The position numbers and the translations under genes were made by a program. The notes beneath the pieces were generated by a model. It had not been told where the DNA came from, searched no databases, and was given only the letters and a program-made list of their open reading frames with translations. Source: Oxalobacteraceae bacterium OTU3CAMAD1 (GTDB lineage Bacteria; Pseudomonadota; Gammaproteobacteria; Burkholderiales; Burkholderiaceae_D). Taken from it: a stretch of DNA of 64,000 bases. The number at the start of each line of letters is the position of its first letter. Within the stretch, counting starts at the first letter, position 1. Positions 6,952 through 14,629 of this stretch are shown here, piece after piece. The stretch is taken from NCBI GenBank assembly GCA_024123915.1, contig CP099650.1, positions 372,001 through 436,000 on the forward strand, written 5' to 3'.

Positions 6952-9848
6952 GCCGGCCTGGCGGACGCCAGGGTCGGCGGGCGCCGGTCCTGGGTGGGCA
7001 GGCGCCGGTCCTGCACCAGCAGTTGCTGGAACGCTTCGCTGCCGAGCGGACGGCTGTAGTGATAGCCCTGCATCATGTCGCAGCCCTCGTCGCGCAGGAA
7101 ATCGAGTTGCGCCGTGTTTTCGACGCCTTCGGCGATCACCTCCAGCCGCAGGCTGTGCGCCAGGGTGACGATGGCGCGCACGATGGCCTCGTCGTCGGCG
7201 TCGTTGCTCAGCTCTCGCACGAAGGACTGGTCGATCTTGAGCACGTCGATGGGGAAGCGCCGCAGGTACGACAGGCTCGAGTAGCCGGTGCCGAAATCGT
7301 CGATCGAGATCTGCACGCCGAGCGCCTTCAGATTGCGCAGCACCTCGATCGCGTACTCGACATCGTGCATGACCGTGCCCTCGGTCAGCTCCAGCTCCAG
7401 CAACGCCGGGATCATGCCGGTTTCTTGCAGCAGGTCGGCGATCGATTGCACCAGCGTTTTCTGCGTGAACTGGCGCGGCGACAGGTTGACGGCCACCCTC
7501 AGCCCGGTCCAGCCGGCCTTGTGCCACGCCATCGTCTGCAGGCAGGCGGTGCGCAGCACCCAGGCGCCGATCGGCACAATCAGTCCCATGTCCTCGGCCA
7601 GGCCGATGAAGCGGGCCGGCGCGATCATGCCCTGGGTCGGATGGTTCCAGCGCAGCAGCGCCTCCATGCCGATGATCTTGCCGCTCTTCAAACAGAGCTG
7701 GGGCTGGTAGTGCAGCACGAACTCGTCGCGCTCGAGCGCGCGCCGCAGGTCGGTTTCGATCTTGAGCCGGTCCAGGGTGCGCTCGTTCATCTCCGCCGTA
7801 TAGAACTGGAAGGCGTTGCGGCCCAGTTCCTTGGCGCGGTACATCGCGATGTCGGCGAAGCGGGATAGGCCGTCGGCGTTGTCGGCGTCGGTCGGATAGG
7901 TGGCCACCCCCACGCTGCAGGTGATGAAGAATTCGTGCCCCTCGATCATGATGGGCTGCCCGACCGCTTCCATGATGCGCGTGAGGACGGCGACGCCGGT
8001 GCCATCCTCGGGATTTTCTGGCAACACCAGCATGAATTCGTCGCCGCCGACGCGCGCCACCGTGTCGGTCTCCCGCACGCAGGCAGACAGCCGCTCGGCC
8101 ACGATCTTCAACAGCGTGTCGCCGGCCTCGTGGCCCAAGGTGTCGTTGACGAATTTAAAGCGGTCCAGGTCGAGGAAGGCGACCCAGAACGCGCCGTTCC
8201 TGCGCCGCGCGCCGGCGATGGCGTCGTTCAGGCGGTCGCGCAGCAAATTGCGGTTGGCCAGGCCGGTCAGGCTGTCATGCGTGGCCTGGTATTCAATCTC
8301 GGCCTCGTAACCCATCGCCGCCGAGATGTCGTACTGGGCGACGACGAAGTGGCTGACGGCGCCATCCTGGTCCTGCACCGGCGCGACGAACAGGTCGCTC
8401 CAATAGCCGCTGCCGTCCTTGCGGTGGTTGCGCACCAGCGCGTGGCCCTCGCTTTGCTCGCGCAGCGCGGTCTGGATTTGCTCGATATTGCCCTGGTATT
8501 GGCCGCCGCCGTGCAGGAAATCGAGCCGCTGCCCCAGCACTTCCTGCGCGCTGAAGCCGGTAAGGCGTTCGAACGCCGGGTTGACGTATTCGATCGGGTG
8601 CTCCGGCGCCTGGGCGCCGCACAGGATGATGGCGTTGGCCGACACTTCGATCACGCGCTCGCGCAGGCGCAAGCCTTGCTCGGTCTGCACGCGCTGGGCC
8701 AGGTCCTCGGCCAGCCGCAAGTTGGCGAACTCCAGTGTGGAGGTGCGCGCGCGTGTGGCCCGCTCGACCATGGCGAGGCGTGTCACCAGCGCGTAGATAT
8801 AGGCGGTCGCCAGCAGGGTGGACAGCAAACCGCCCATCAGCGCGTACAAAGAACCGTTGTGGCCGTCGGCGAAGAAGGTACCGGTTTGGCTCACCTCCAC
8901 CCGCAAGGTCTGGCCTGCCAGCGCGAACGACGATACCACCGGCGCCGGGCGGTCGTAGAACAACCACGACGACAGCCAGTGCGGGCCGTTCGGCGACGCC
9001 GCCACCGCGCCGCCGACGTCGCCGTGGCTGGCGATCAGCCGGGACGGGATGCCAGGGGAGGCGGAAAACAGGCGGATGCCGATGCCGTCCAGCGCCGGGA
9101 AGCCGCGCGCCTCGAGCACCGGGTCGAACAGGCGGTCGACGCGCAGCTCGGCGACCAGCTCGCCGACGACGGCGCGCTGGCGCTCGGCGGCGGTGTCGAG
9201 CGGCGCGCCGCGCCAAAACACCGGCGCCAGCACGCGGAAGCCCTCGAACCGGCCGTTGGCGAACAGCAGCGGCAGCACGGCGGTGCCGGCGCTGCCGCCG
9301 CGTTGGCGCGATACCTGGCGGGCGTCGGCCAGCTCGGCCATCGGCGCCGTGTCCAGTCCCACGTGGTCTTCGTTGCCGAACAGCGGCTCCAGGTAGTCGA
9401 CCACCAGGTAGCTGTCGCGGATGCCGGCGCGGCGCACGCGGCCGTCGACCAGTTCGGTCAGCGTGAAACCGGGGAAGCGTTCGCGCATGGCGGCCTCGTA
9501 GCCGGCGCGCTCGCGGTGCTGGATCAGGCGCTGGAAACCGAGCGCCTGGATTTGCGGCGAGTGCTCGCGCAGCGGCAGGCTCAATTGGTGGAATTGCTCG
9601 CGGGTGAGCAGGCCGAACGTGGCGTACAGCTGCCGCAGCGCGTCGATCTGCTCGACCGCGTCGCGCACGCCGCCGGCCACGGCGTTGATGCGCAATTTGG
9701 CGTTTTGCTCGAATTGCACGGTTTGCCGGGCCGCCTCGACGCGCCGGACGCTGACGAACAGCAGCGAGGTCAGCGTCAGGCCGACGAACAGGGTGATCAG
9801 GGCGGACAGCGACACGGATATGCGTACGCGCGTGATGAGCTTTTGCAT
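6948..9848 (-). CDS. CHASE-PAS-GGDEF-EAL c-di-GMP signalling protein
   Basis: This 966-aa protein has a membrane segment (about 13-33), a periplasmic CHASE domain (about 75-290), a second membrane segment (about 330-352), a PAS domain (about 390-505), GGDEF with intact GGDEF at 601-605, and EAL with EALLR at 729-733 plus the DDFGTGYSS loop. Both catalytic halves look complete, so it could make and degrade c-di-GMP; in many such hybrids one half is regulatory. CHASE domains sense small extracellular ligands. It is transcribed towards the antiporter gene. The C-terminal tail contains a small repeated segment (two copies of a QDRR.PT unit). No histidine kinase part is present. Confidence 0.92.
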   Translation of the reverse strand: MQKLITRVRISVSLSALITLFVGLTLTSLLFVSVRRVEAARQTVQFEQNAKLRINAVAGGVRDAVEQIDALRQLYATFGLLTREQFHQLSLPLREHSPQIQALGFQRLIQHRERAGYEAAMRERFPGFTLTELVDGRVRRAGIRDSYLVVDYLEPLFGNEDHVGLDTAPMAELADARQVSRQRGGSAGTAVLPLLFANGRFEGFRVLAPVFWRGAPLDTAAERQRAVVGELVAELRVDRLFDPVLEARGFPALDGIGIRLFSASPGIPSRLIASHGDVGGAVAASPNGPHWLSSWLFYDRPAPVVSSFALAGQTLRVEVSQTGTFFADGHNGSLYALMGGLLSTLLATAYIYALVTRLAMVERATRARTSTLEFANLRLAEDLAQRVQTEQGLRLRERVIEVSANAIILCGAQAPEHPIEYVNPAFERLTGFSAQEVLGQRLDFLHGGGQYQGNIEQIQTALREQSEGHALVRNHRKDGSGYWSDLFVAPVQDQDGAVSHFVVAQYDISAAMGYEAEIEYQATHDSLTGLANRNLLRDRLNDAIAGARRRNGAFWVAFLDLDRFKFVNDTLGHEAGDTLLKIVAERLSACVRETDTVARVGGDEFMLVLPENPEDGTGVAVLTRIMEAVGQPIMIEGHEFFITCSVGVATYPTDADNADGLSRFADIAMYRAKELGRNAFQFYTAEMNERTLDRLKIETDLRRALERDEFVLHYQPQLCLKSGKIIGMEALLRWNHPTQGMIAPARFIGLAEDMGLIVPIGAWVLRTACLQTMAWHKAGWTGLRVAVNLSPRQFTQKTLVQSIADLLQETGMIPALLELELTEGTVMHDVEYAIEVLRNLKALGVQISIDDFGTGYSSLSYLRRFPIDVLKIDQSFVRELSNDADDEAIVRAIVTLAHSLRLEVIAEGVENTAQLDFLRDEGCDMMQGYHYSRPLGSEAFQQLLVQDRRLPTQDRRPPTLASARPA

Positions 9849-9947
9849 TGCGGCTCCTGGTCGCGGTCGGCCGGCTCGGCGGGTCCGCGGAAATGGTGAA
9901 AAATCGAACGAAGCGTTGGAACCAAGCGTTGAAACCAGGTGCGGAAG

Positions 9948-11126
9948 CTAAGCAACTGAGACTAGTTGTTTGAGACTGTCGCCGCTGCGGCGGTGGGGCA
10001 TTTGCCGTGGCAGGCGGATGGTGAAAGTAACGCCGTCATCGGCGTTGGAGGCGACCGTGATCTTGCCGTCGTGCGCGCTGACGATTTCTTTGACCACATA
10101 CAGGCCCAAGCCCAGGTTCTGCATGCGCGCGCCCACCCGTTCGCTGGCAGGCCGGATGGCGAACCGTTTGATCGGATCGAACAAGGTGCGCAGCTTGGCA
10201 GGGGACAAGACGTCGGCCTCGTTGCGCACCTCGTACACCACTTCGTCGGCCAGGCCGTACACGGCGACGCGGATGACGCTGCCGGAGGTGCTGTGCTGGA
10301 TCGCGTTGGAGATCAGGTTCGAGAACGCCTGCCCCATGCGCTGGCCGTCCCATGCGCCCACCATGTCGCCTTCCGCCTTGAAGTCGAACTGGCGGTCGGG
10401 ATGGAAGATTCGTGCCTCGTCCATCGTATGGACGCAAATTTCCAGCAGATCGACCGTGCGCGGATCGATCGGGATGCCGTCGCCCAGGTGGGTGGTGGAA
10501 AAATCGAGCAGGTCGCGCACGATCGCGTCCATCCGCTTGGAGCTATTGAGAATGCGCAGTCCCACCTTGAGCGCCTTGGACGGCAGCGTCTGATCCATCA
10601 ACAGCACCTGCGCGCCCATGCTGACCGCGCCCAGCGGGGTGCGCACGTCGTGCCCGAGGATGGCCAGGAACAGGTTCTGGGCTTCGCGCAGCATGCGCGA
10701 ATAGCGCGCCATGGACTCGGTCTGGGCCTGATCGATCGCCTCGTTAAACCGGATCACATCCACCAGGCTTTCCGGCGTCGTGTCACCGGCGTCGCGGGCC
10801 CACAGGCGCAGCACGCTGGAGCGCAGCGCCCGGTACTCGGCCATCACCTGCTCGCCCGAAAACCCGGCCGCGACGCGCTCCTCCGCGTGGGTTTCGGCGG
10901 CCGTGTTGACGCCGGTGCCGAGGGCCAGTCCCTTGGACTTGGCGATGCTTTCATGCTCGGCCTGCGGCGTTTCCAGATCGGCCGCGATCACGCGCAGCAC
11001 GTCGGCCGCATGGTCGCGCAGTTCGCCCCTGGTCGCGTCCTCAAGCGGCGCCAGCGACGCCGCAAACTCTTCCCATTCTTTTAGTATGGGCTCGAGATTG
11101 GACAGGATAAACGCGGCTAGTTTCAT
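9948..11126 (-). CDS. Sensor histidine kinase with RsbRD-type N-terminal domain
   Basis: This 392-aa soluble kinase has no membrane segments. Residues about 8-120 look like the RsbRD N-terminal helical domain. This is followed by a HisKA dimerisation domain with the phospho-acceptor His at 159 in GHDVRTPL, and a HATPase domain with the N box (FSNLISNAIQHS) and the G box (LGLGLYVVKEIV). It should autophosphorylate and signal to the response regulator encoded just upstream. Its ATG overlaps the TGA of that gene (ATGA), which points to translational coupling. The input signal is cytoplasmic and unknown. Confidence 0.9.
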   Translation of the reverse strand: MKLAAFILSNLEPILKEWEEFAASLAPLEDATRGELRDHAADVLRVIAADLETPQAEHESIAKSKGLALGTGVNTAAETHAEERVAAGFSGEQVMAEYRALRSSVLRLWARDAGDTTPESLVDVIRFNEAIDQAQTESMARYSRMLREAQNLFLAILGHDVRTPLGAVSMGAQVLLMDQTLPSKALKVGLRILNSSKRMDAIVRDLLDFSTTHLGDGIPIDPRTVDLLEICVHTMDEARIFHPDRQFDFKAEGDMVGAWDGQRMGQAFSNLISNAIQHSTSGSVIRVAVYGLADEVVYEVRNEADVLSPAKLRTLFDPIKRFAIRPASERVGARMQNLGLGLYVVKEIVSAHDGKITVASNADDGVTFTIRLPRQMPHRRSGDSLKQLVSVA

Positions 11127-11512
11127 GGTGAGACCAGCGCCGGCGTCAAGCGGGGCGACGCTTCGCCCTGCAACAGCTTCTTCACTTCCGACAGCAACGA
11201 CTCGGCCATGAAGGGTTTGCAGAGAAAAGCGTCGTAGCTGTCTCCGTGCGCGACCTGGTTGCGCAGCGACCCGCTCATGAGCAGGATCGGCAGCATGCCC
11301 CGCGTATAAGACCTGCGCAGCTCCTCGCTGAGCTCCACGCCGGTGCGACCCGGCATGATGCAGTCCGAAATCAACAGATCCGGCTTGCGGCGCATGATTT
11401 TCGTCAGCGCCTCCTCGGCGTCGTGGGCCAACTGCACTTCGTAGCCGGAACTCTCCAGCACCATCAGGCAGGCCTCGGCCAAATCCATGTCATCTTCGAC
11501 CACTAAAATCAT
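11123..11512 (-). CDS. Single-domain response regulator
   Basis: This 129-aa receiver domain has the acidic pocket (E6, D7, D8), phospho-acceptor Asp at 50 (LLISDCIMPG) and the conserved Lys at 99 (LCKPF). It has no output domain, so it probably acts by protein contact or as a phosphate shuttle for the kinase encoded next. The start at 11512 is chosen because MILVVEDD is the standard N-terminus and GGAG lies six bases before it; the longer frame from 11599 adds 29 residues unlike any receiver. The promoter region carries two overlapping palindromes (11599-11623). Confidence 0.88.
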   Translation of the reverse strand: MILVVEDDMDLAEACLMVLESSGYEVQLAHDAEEALTKIMRRKPDLLISDCIMPGRTGVELSEELRRSYTRGMLPILLMSGSLRNQVAHGDSYDAFLCKPFMAESLLSEVKKLLQGEASPRLTPALVSP

Positions 11513-11598
11513 CGCTATCTCCGGTGTTTTGCCTTTGGCACCGAAGACTGATCGGCAGGGGGAAAAGCTGACCCCTTGCGCAGTGTCAATTATTTCCA

Positions 11599-11623
11599 TA
11601 CGGAACTCCGTACGGTACCGTAC
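11599..11623. promoter_or_regulatory. Two overlapping perfect palindromes, candidate operator
   Basis: TACGGAACTCCGTA (11599-11612; 6-bp arms) overlaps GTACGGTACCGTAC (11610-11623; fully palindromic) by three bases. The site lies about 90 bases upstream of the response-regulator start and 144 bases from the MFS start. The form recalls TetR-type operators, but no such regulator is encoded in the window. Confidence 0.45.
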
Positions 11624-11766
11624 ATTGCCTAAAGTGAATTTTTTGAGGCTGCCGGCCGTCGTCCGAGCGGTTGGCGCATCGTCCGTCGTCTATACTCGTG
11701 CCTTTCCAGGGGGCGGACCGCTCCCGCCGCGACCGTTTCGCGCTAACCGCCCAGCCGCCTTCCGCA

Positions 11767-13062
11767 ATGATCAAAATCTCCGGTAACGAGACCCCCGCCC
11801 GCATTCGCCGCGGCCAAACCCTGTCGCTGGTGCTGCTGGTGGTGTGTGGCGTCATCAACTACCTCGACCGCGCGACCCTCGCCGTGGCCAACGAATACAT
11901 CCGCGCCGACCTCGGCCTCTCGCTCGGTCAGATGGGCTTGCTGTTGTCGGCGTTCTCGTGGAGCTACGCGCTGTGCCAGCTGCCGGTGGGCGCGCTGGTC
12001 GACAAGATCGGGCCGCGCTGGCTGCTCGGCATCGGCCTGGTGGTGTGGTCGCTGGCGCAGGCGGCCGGCGGGCTGGCCTCGACCTTCGGCTGGTTCGTGA
12101 TCGCCCGCATCGCGCTGGGCATCGGCGAGGCGCCGCAGTTCCCGGCGGCGGCGCGGGTGGTCAGCAACTGGTTCCCGCCGCGCTCGCGCGGCACGCCGAC
12201 CGGCGTCTACAACTCGGCCTCGCCGCTGGGCGTGGCGCTGGCGCCGCTGTTGCTGGCGCCGCTGATCGCCGCCACCAGCTGGCACTGGGCCTTCTTCGTC
12301 ACCGGCGCCATGGGCCTGGTGGCGGCCGTGGTCTGGGTGGCGCTGTACCGCGATCCGGTGCCGGCGCAGCTGAGCGCCGACGAGCGCGCCTATCTGGAGC
12401 CCAGCGCGACCGGGGAGGCGGCCACCAAGACCAAAACCGGCTTCGCCGCCTGGTGCGCGCTGTTCCGCCACCGCACGACGTGGGGCATGATGCTCGGGTT
12501 CTTCGGCTCGGTGTACCTGAACTGGGTGTACCTGACCTGGCTGCCGGGCTATCTGCGCACCGAGCGGCACATGGATCTGGCGGGCGCCGGCCTGGCGTCG
12601 TCGATTCCGTTCATCTGCGGCTTCGCCGGCGCCCTGATCGCCGGCTGGGCCTCCGACCGCGTCGCCAGCCGGGCCAAGTCCCAGATGTCCGGCCGCCGCA
12701 ACGCGGTGGTGGTCGCCACCCTGGGCATGGTGGTGTTCACGGTGCCGGCCGCGCTGGTCGACAGCAACGTCCTGGCCGTCGCCTGCATCTCGATGGTCAT
12801 CTTCCTCGCCAACGCCTCGTCGGCGTGCGCCTGGTCGCTCGCCACCGTGGCGGCGCCGCCCAGCCGCATCGCCTCGCTCGGCGCGTTGCAGAACTTCGGC
12901 GGCTTCCTCGGCGGCGCGTTGGCGCCCATCCTGACCGGCTACATCGCGCAGACCTGGTCCTTCGTGCCGGCGCTGCTGACCGGCGCCGGCATCGCCTTCG
13001 TCGGCGCCATGTCGTACCTCTTCCTGGTGGTGCGGCCGATCCCGGAGGACGACAAGGGTTAA
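11767..13062 (+). CDS. MFS transporter, anion:cation symporter (ACS) type
   Basis: This 431-aa protein has 12 predicted membrane helices and the ACS/phthalate-permease family pattern: INYLDRATLAVA in helix 1, the GPRWLLGIGL loop, GIGEAPQFPAAARVVSNWFPPRSRGTP-like helix 4-5 region (here split by a loop) and a cytoplasmic centre. Family members import hexuronates, galactonate, glucarate or related organic anions with H+. No sugar-acid catabolic gene is adjacent, so the substrate is open. The ATG at 11767 gives the usual short N-terminal tail; the frame also runs upstream to 11671 but without a better site. Confidence 0.85.
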   Translation: MIKISGNETPARIRRGQTLSLVLLVVCGVINYLDRATLAVANEYIRADLGLSLGQMGLLLSAFSWSYALCQLPVGALVDKIGPRWLLGIGLVVWSLAQAAGGLASTFGWFVIARIALGIGEAPQFPAAARVVSNWFPPRSRGTPTGVYNSASPLGVALAPLLLAPLIAATSWHWAFFVTGAMGLVAAVVWVALYRDPVPAQLSADERAYLEPSATGEAATKTKTGFAAWCALFRHRTTWGMMLGFFGSVYLNWVYLTWLPGYLRTERHMDLAGAGLASSIPFICGFAGALIAGWASDRVASRAKSQMSGRRNAVVVATLGMVVFTVPAALVDSNVLAVACISMVIFLANASSACAWSLATVAAPPSRIASLGALQNFGGFLGGALAPILTGYIAQTWSFVPALLTGAGIAFVGAMSYLFLVVRPIPEDDKG

Positions 13063-13082
13063 GCACGGGCCAAAAACGCCGC

Positions 13083-13134
13083 TTGCACCGAACCACACGA
13101 TACATATACAATCCATATACACTTCGTATATAGG
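13083..13134 (+). promoter_or_regulatory. Promoter with dyad/direct-repeat operator before the parD-like gene
   Basis: TTGCAC (13083-13088), a 16-base spacer and TATACA (13105-13110) form a promoter-like pair. Over and after the -10 lie two related units, ACATATACAA (13102-13111) and CCATATACAC (13113-13122). The second also forms an inverted repeat with GTATATAGG (13126-13134). Such an AT-rich repeated element on the promoter of a small RHH-like gene suggests autoregulation, as in type II antitoxin operons. Confidence 0.5.
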
Positions 13135-13141
13135 ACAAAAT

Positions 13142-13363
13142 ATGGGCATCGTAAACATCGACGACAATCTGCACGACCAGATCCGCAAGGCCAGCGGCGT
13201 GGGCTGCCGCTCGATCAACGCGCAGGCGGCGTTCTGGATCAAGATCGGCATGTTGTGCGAAATGAATCCTACGCTCAGCTTCAACGAGATCGTCGCCGGG
13301 GAGTTGCGCGCGGCGGGCGTCGGGGTCGATGTCGACACCCAGTTCCGGAGCGCGCTGGGATGA
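13142..13363 (+). CDS. ParD-like antitoxin-family protein
   Basis: This 73-aa protein (MGIVNIDDNLHDQIRKASG...) has the ribbon-helix-helix pattern of the ParD_like family: a short N-terminal strand, then a SINAQAAFWIKIGM helix and an NEIVAGEL tail. Known ParD proteins bind DNA as dimers and neutralise ParE. No ParE-like gene follows; its TGA overlaps the ATG of a methionine aminopeptidase (ATGA). This pairing, rather than a toxin, is the notable point. The short helix-rich C-terminus could be the partner-contact part. DNA binding to the repeat element upstream is an inference. Confidence 0.7.
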   Translation: MGIVNIDDNLHDQIRKASGVGCRSINAQAAFWIKIGMLCEMNPTLSFNEIVAGELRAAGVGVDVDTQFRSALG

Positions 13364-14127
13364 CCAAGCGACCGGAAGAAATCGCGCTGATGGCGGAGTC
13401 GGGCAAGCTGCTGGCCAGCGTGTTCGGCCATCTGGACGGGTTCAGCCTGATCGGCATGTCCACCATGCAGGTCAACGACATGGTCGACGGCTTCATCGTC
13501 AATGAACTGCGCGCGCGTCCGGCCAGCAAGGGGCAGTACGGGTTCGCCTATTCACTCAACTCCTCCCGCAACAACGTGGTGTGCCACGGCGTGCCGTCCA
13601 CCACCGACATCCTGCGGGACGGCGATATCGTCAATTTCGATATCACCTTGGAGAAGAACGGCTTCATCGCCGATTCCAGCAAAACCTATCTCGTCGGCGA
13701 AGTCTCGCCGCTGGCCAAGCGGCTGGTGGAAGTGACCTACGAGGCGATGTGGAAGGGCATCAAGGCCGTGCGCCCGGGCGCCAGGCTGGGCGACGTGGGC
13801 CACGCCATCGAGCGCCACGCGCGGCGCAACGGCTATTCGGTCGTGCGGGAGTATTGCGGGCACGGCATCGGCCGCGAAATGCACGAAGCGCCGCAGGTGC
13901 TGCATTGGGGTAAGCCGCAGACGGGACTGATGCTACAGGAAGGCATGGTCTTCACCATCGAGCCAATGCTCAACCAGGGCCGCCGCACCGTGCATACCGA
14001 GGATGACGGCTGGACCGTCGTGACCACGGACGGCAAACTGTCCGCGCAGTTCGAGCATACGGTGGCGGTCACGCGCAACGGCGTGCGGGTGCTGACCCTG
14101 CGTCCCGAGGAACGGGCGTTGAACTGA
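13360..14127 (+). CDS. map: Type I methionine aminopeptidase coupled to ParD-like protein
   Basis: This 255-aa enzyme should remove N-terminal Met from nascent proteins. The pita-bread fold residues are all present: H76 (VCHGVP), metal ligands D94 and D105, H168 (CGHGIG), E201 (FTIEPM) and E232 (FEHT), with H175 as the second active-site His. The housekeeping map usually lies beside rpsB, so this is probably an extra copy; the genome outside the window would show that. It overlaps the parD-like gene by four bases, so its dosage is tied to that protein. No zinc-finger N-terminal extension is present. Confidence 0.88.
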   Translation: MTKRPEEIALMAESGKLLASVFGHLDGFSLIGMSTMQVNDMVDGFIVNELRARPASKGQYGFAYSLNSSRNNVVCHGVPSTTDILRDGDIVNFDITLEKNGFIADSSKTYLVGEVSPLAKRLVEVTYEAMWKGIKAVRPGARLGDVGHAIERHARRNGYSVVREYCGHGIGREMHEAPQVLHWGKPQTGLMLQEGMVFTIEPMLNQGRRTVHTEDDGWTVVTTDGKLSAQFEHTVAVTRNGVRVLTLRPEERALN

Positions 14128-14191
14128 ACCGCGTCGCTGGAGAGCCCGTCTTGCGGCGGAATCTCCGGCGCATGATCGCGCTTACTTCCGC

Positions 14192-14566
14192 TTACTTGAT
14201 GGAGAAGCGGACGTTGCTGGTGGCCTTGTCCGGAAACACGATCGCCGCCACCACCTTGTTGCCCGCCTCGAGCTTGACGCCGTCCTTGGCGACCAGGGTG
14301 TTGGCGCCGCCCGGCGTCAGCGGGAACACCGTCTTTTCCGTTCCCTTGAGCACGGTCAAGGTGCCGCTGCCGCCGGCCATCGGCAAATCCTTGCCGTGGT
14401 CGTCCACGTAAATCGTGGTTTTGCCTTCCTTGTTGACCAGCTCGAACGACAGGTCGCCGGCGGTTTTCACGATGCCGCCATGCTTGGCTTCGCTCTCGTG
14501 CGCCTGCACGGCGTTGGACCCGGCGATCGCCAGCGCAACGGCCAGCACGGTCATGATTTTCTTCAT
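14192..14566 (-). CDS. Periplasmic protein at the end of the RND efflux operon
   Basis: This 124-aa protein starts with a clear Sec signal peptide (cleavage after VQA, about residue 22), followed by a short HESEAKHGG segment and an all-beta domain. The mature N-terminal His/Glu cluster could bind a divalent metal. It is the last gene of the czc-like cluster, 63 bases after czcA, with GGAG six bases before its ATG. No named family is recognised with confidence. A periplasmic metal-buffer role is inferred from location and the His cluster only. Confidence 0.65.
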   Translation of the reverse strand: MKKIMTVLAVALAIAGSNAVQAHESEAKHGGIVKTAGDLSFELVNKEGKTTIYVDDHGKDLPMAGGSGTLTVLKGTEKTVFPLTPGGANTLVAKDGVKLEAGNKVVAAIVFPDKATSNVRFSIK

Positions 14567-14629
14567 TTTTTACTCCAGCTATCGAATGTGGCGGCTATCA
14601 GGGGCGCCGCCAGGTGAGCCCCAATCATT

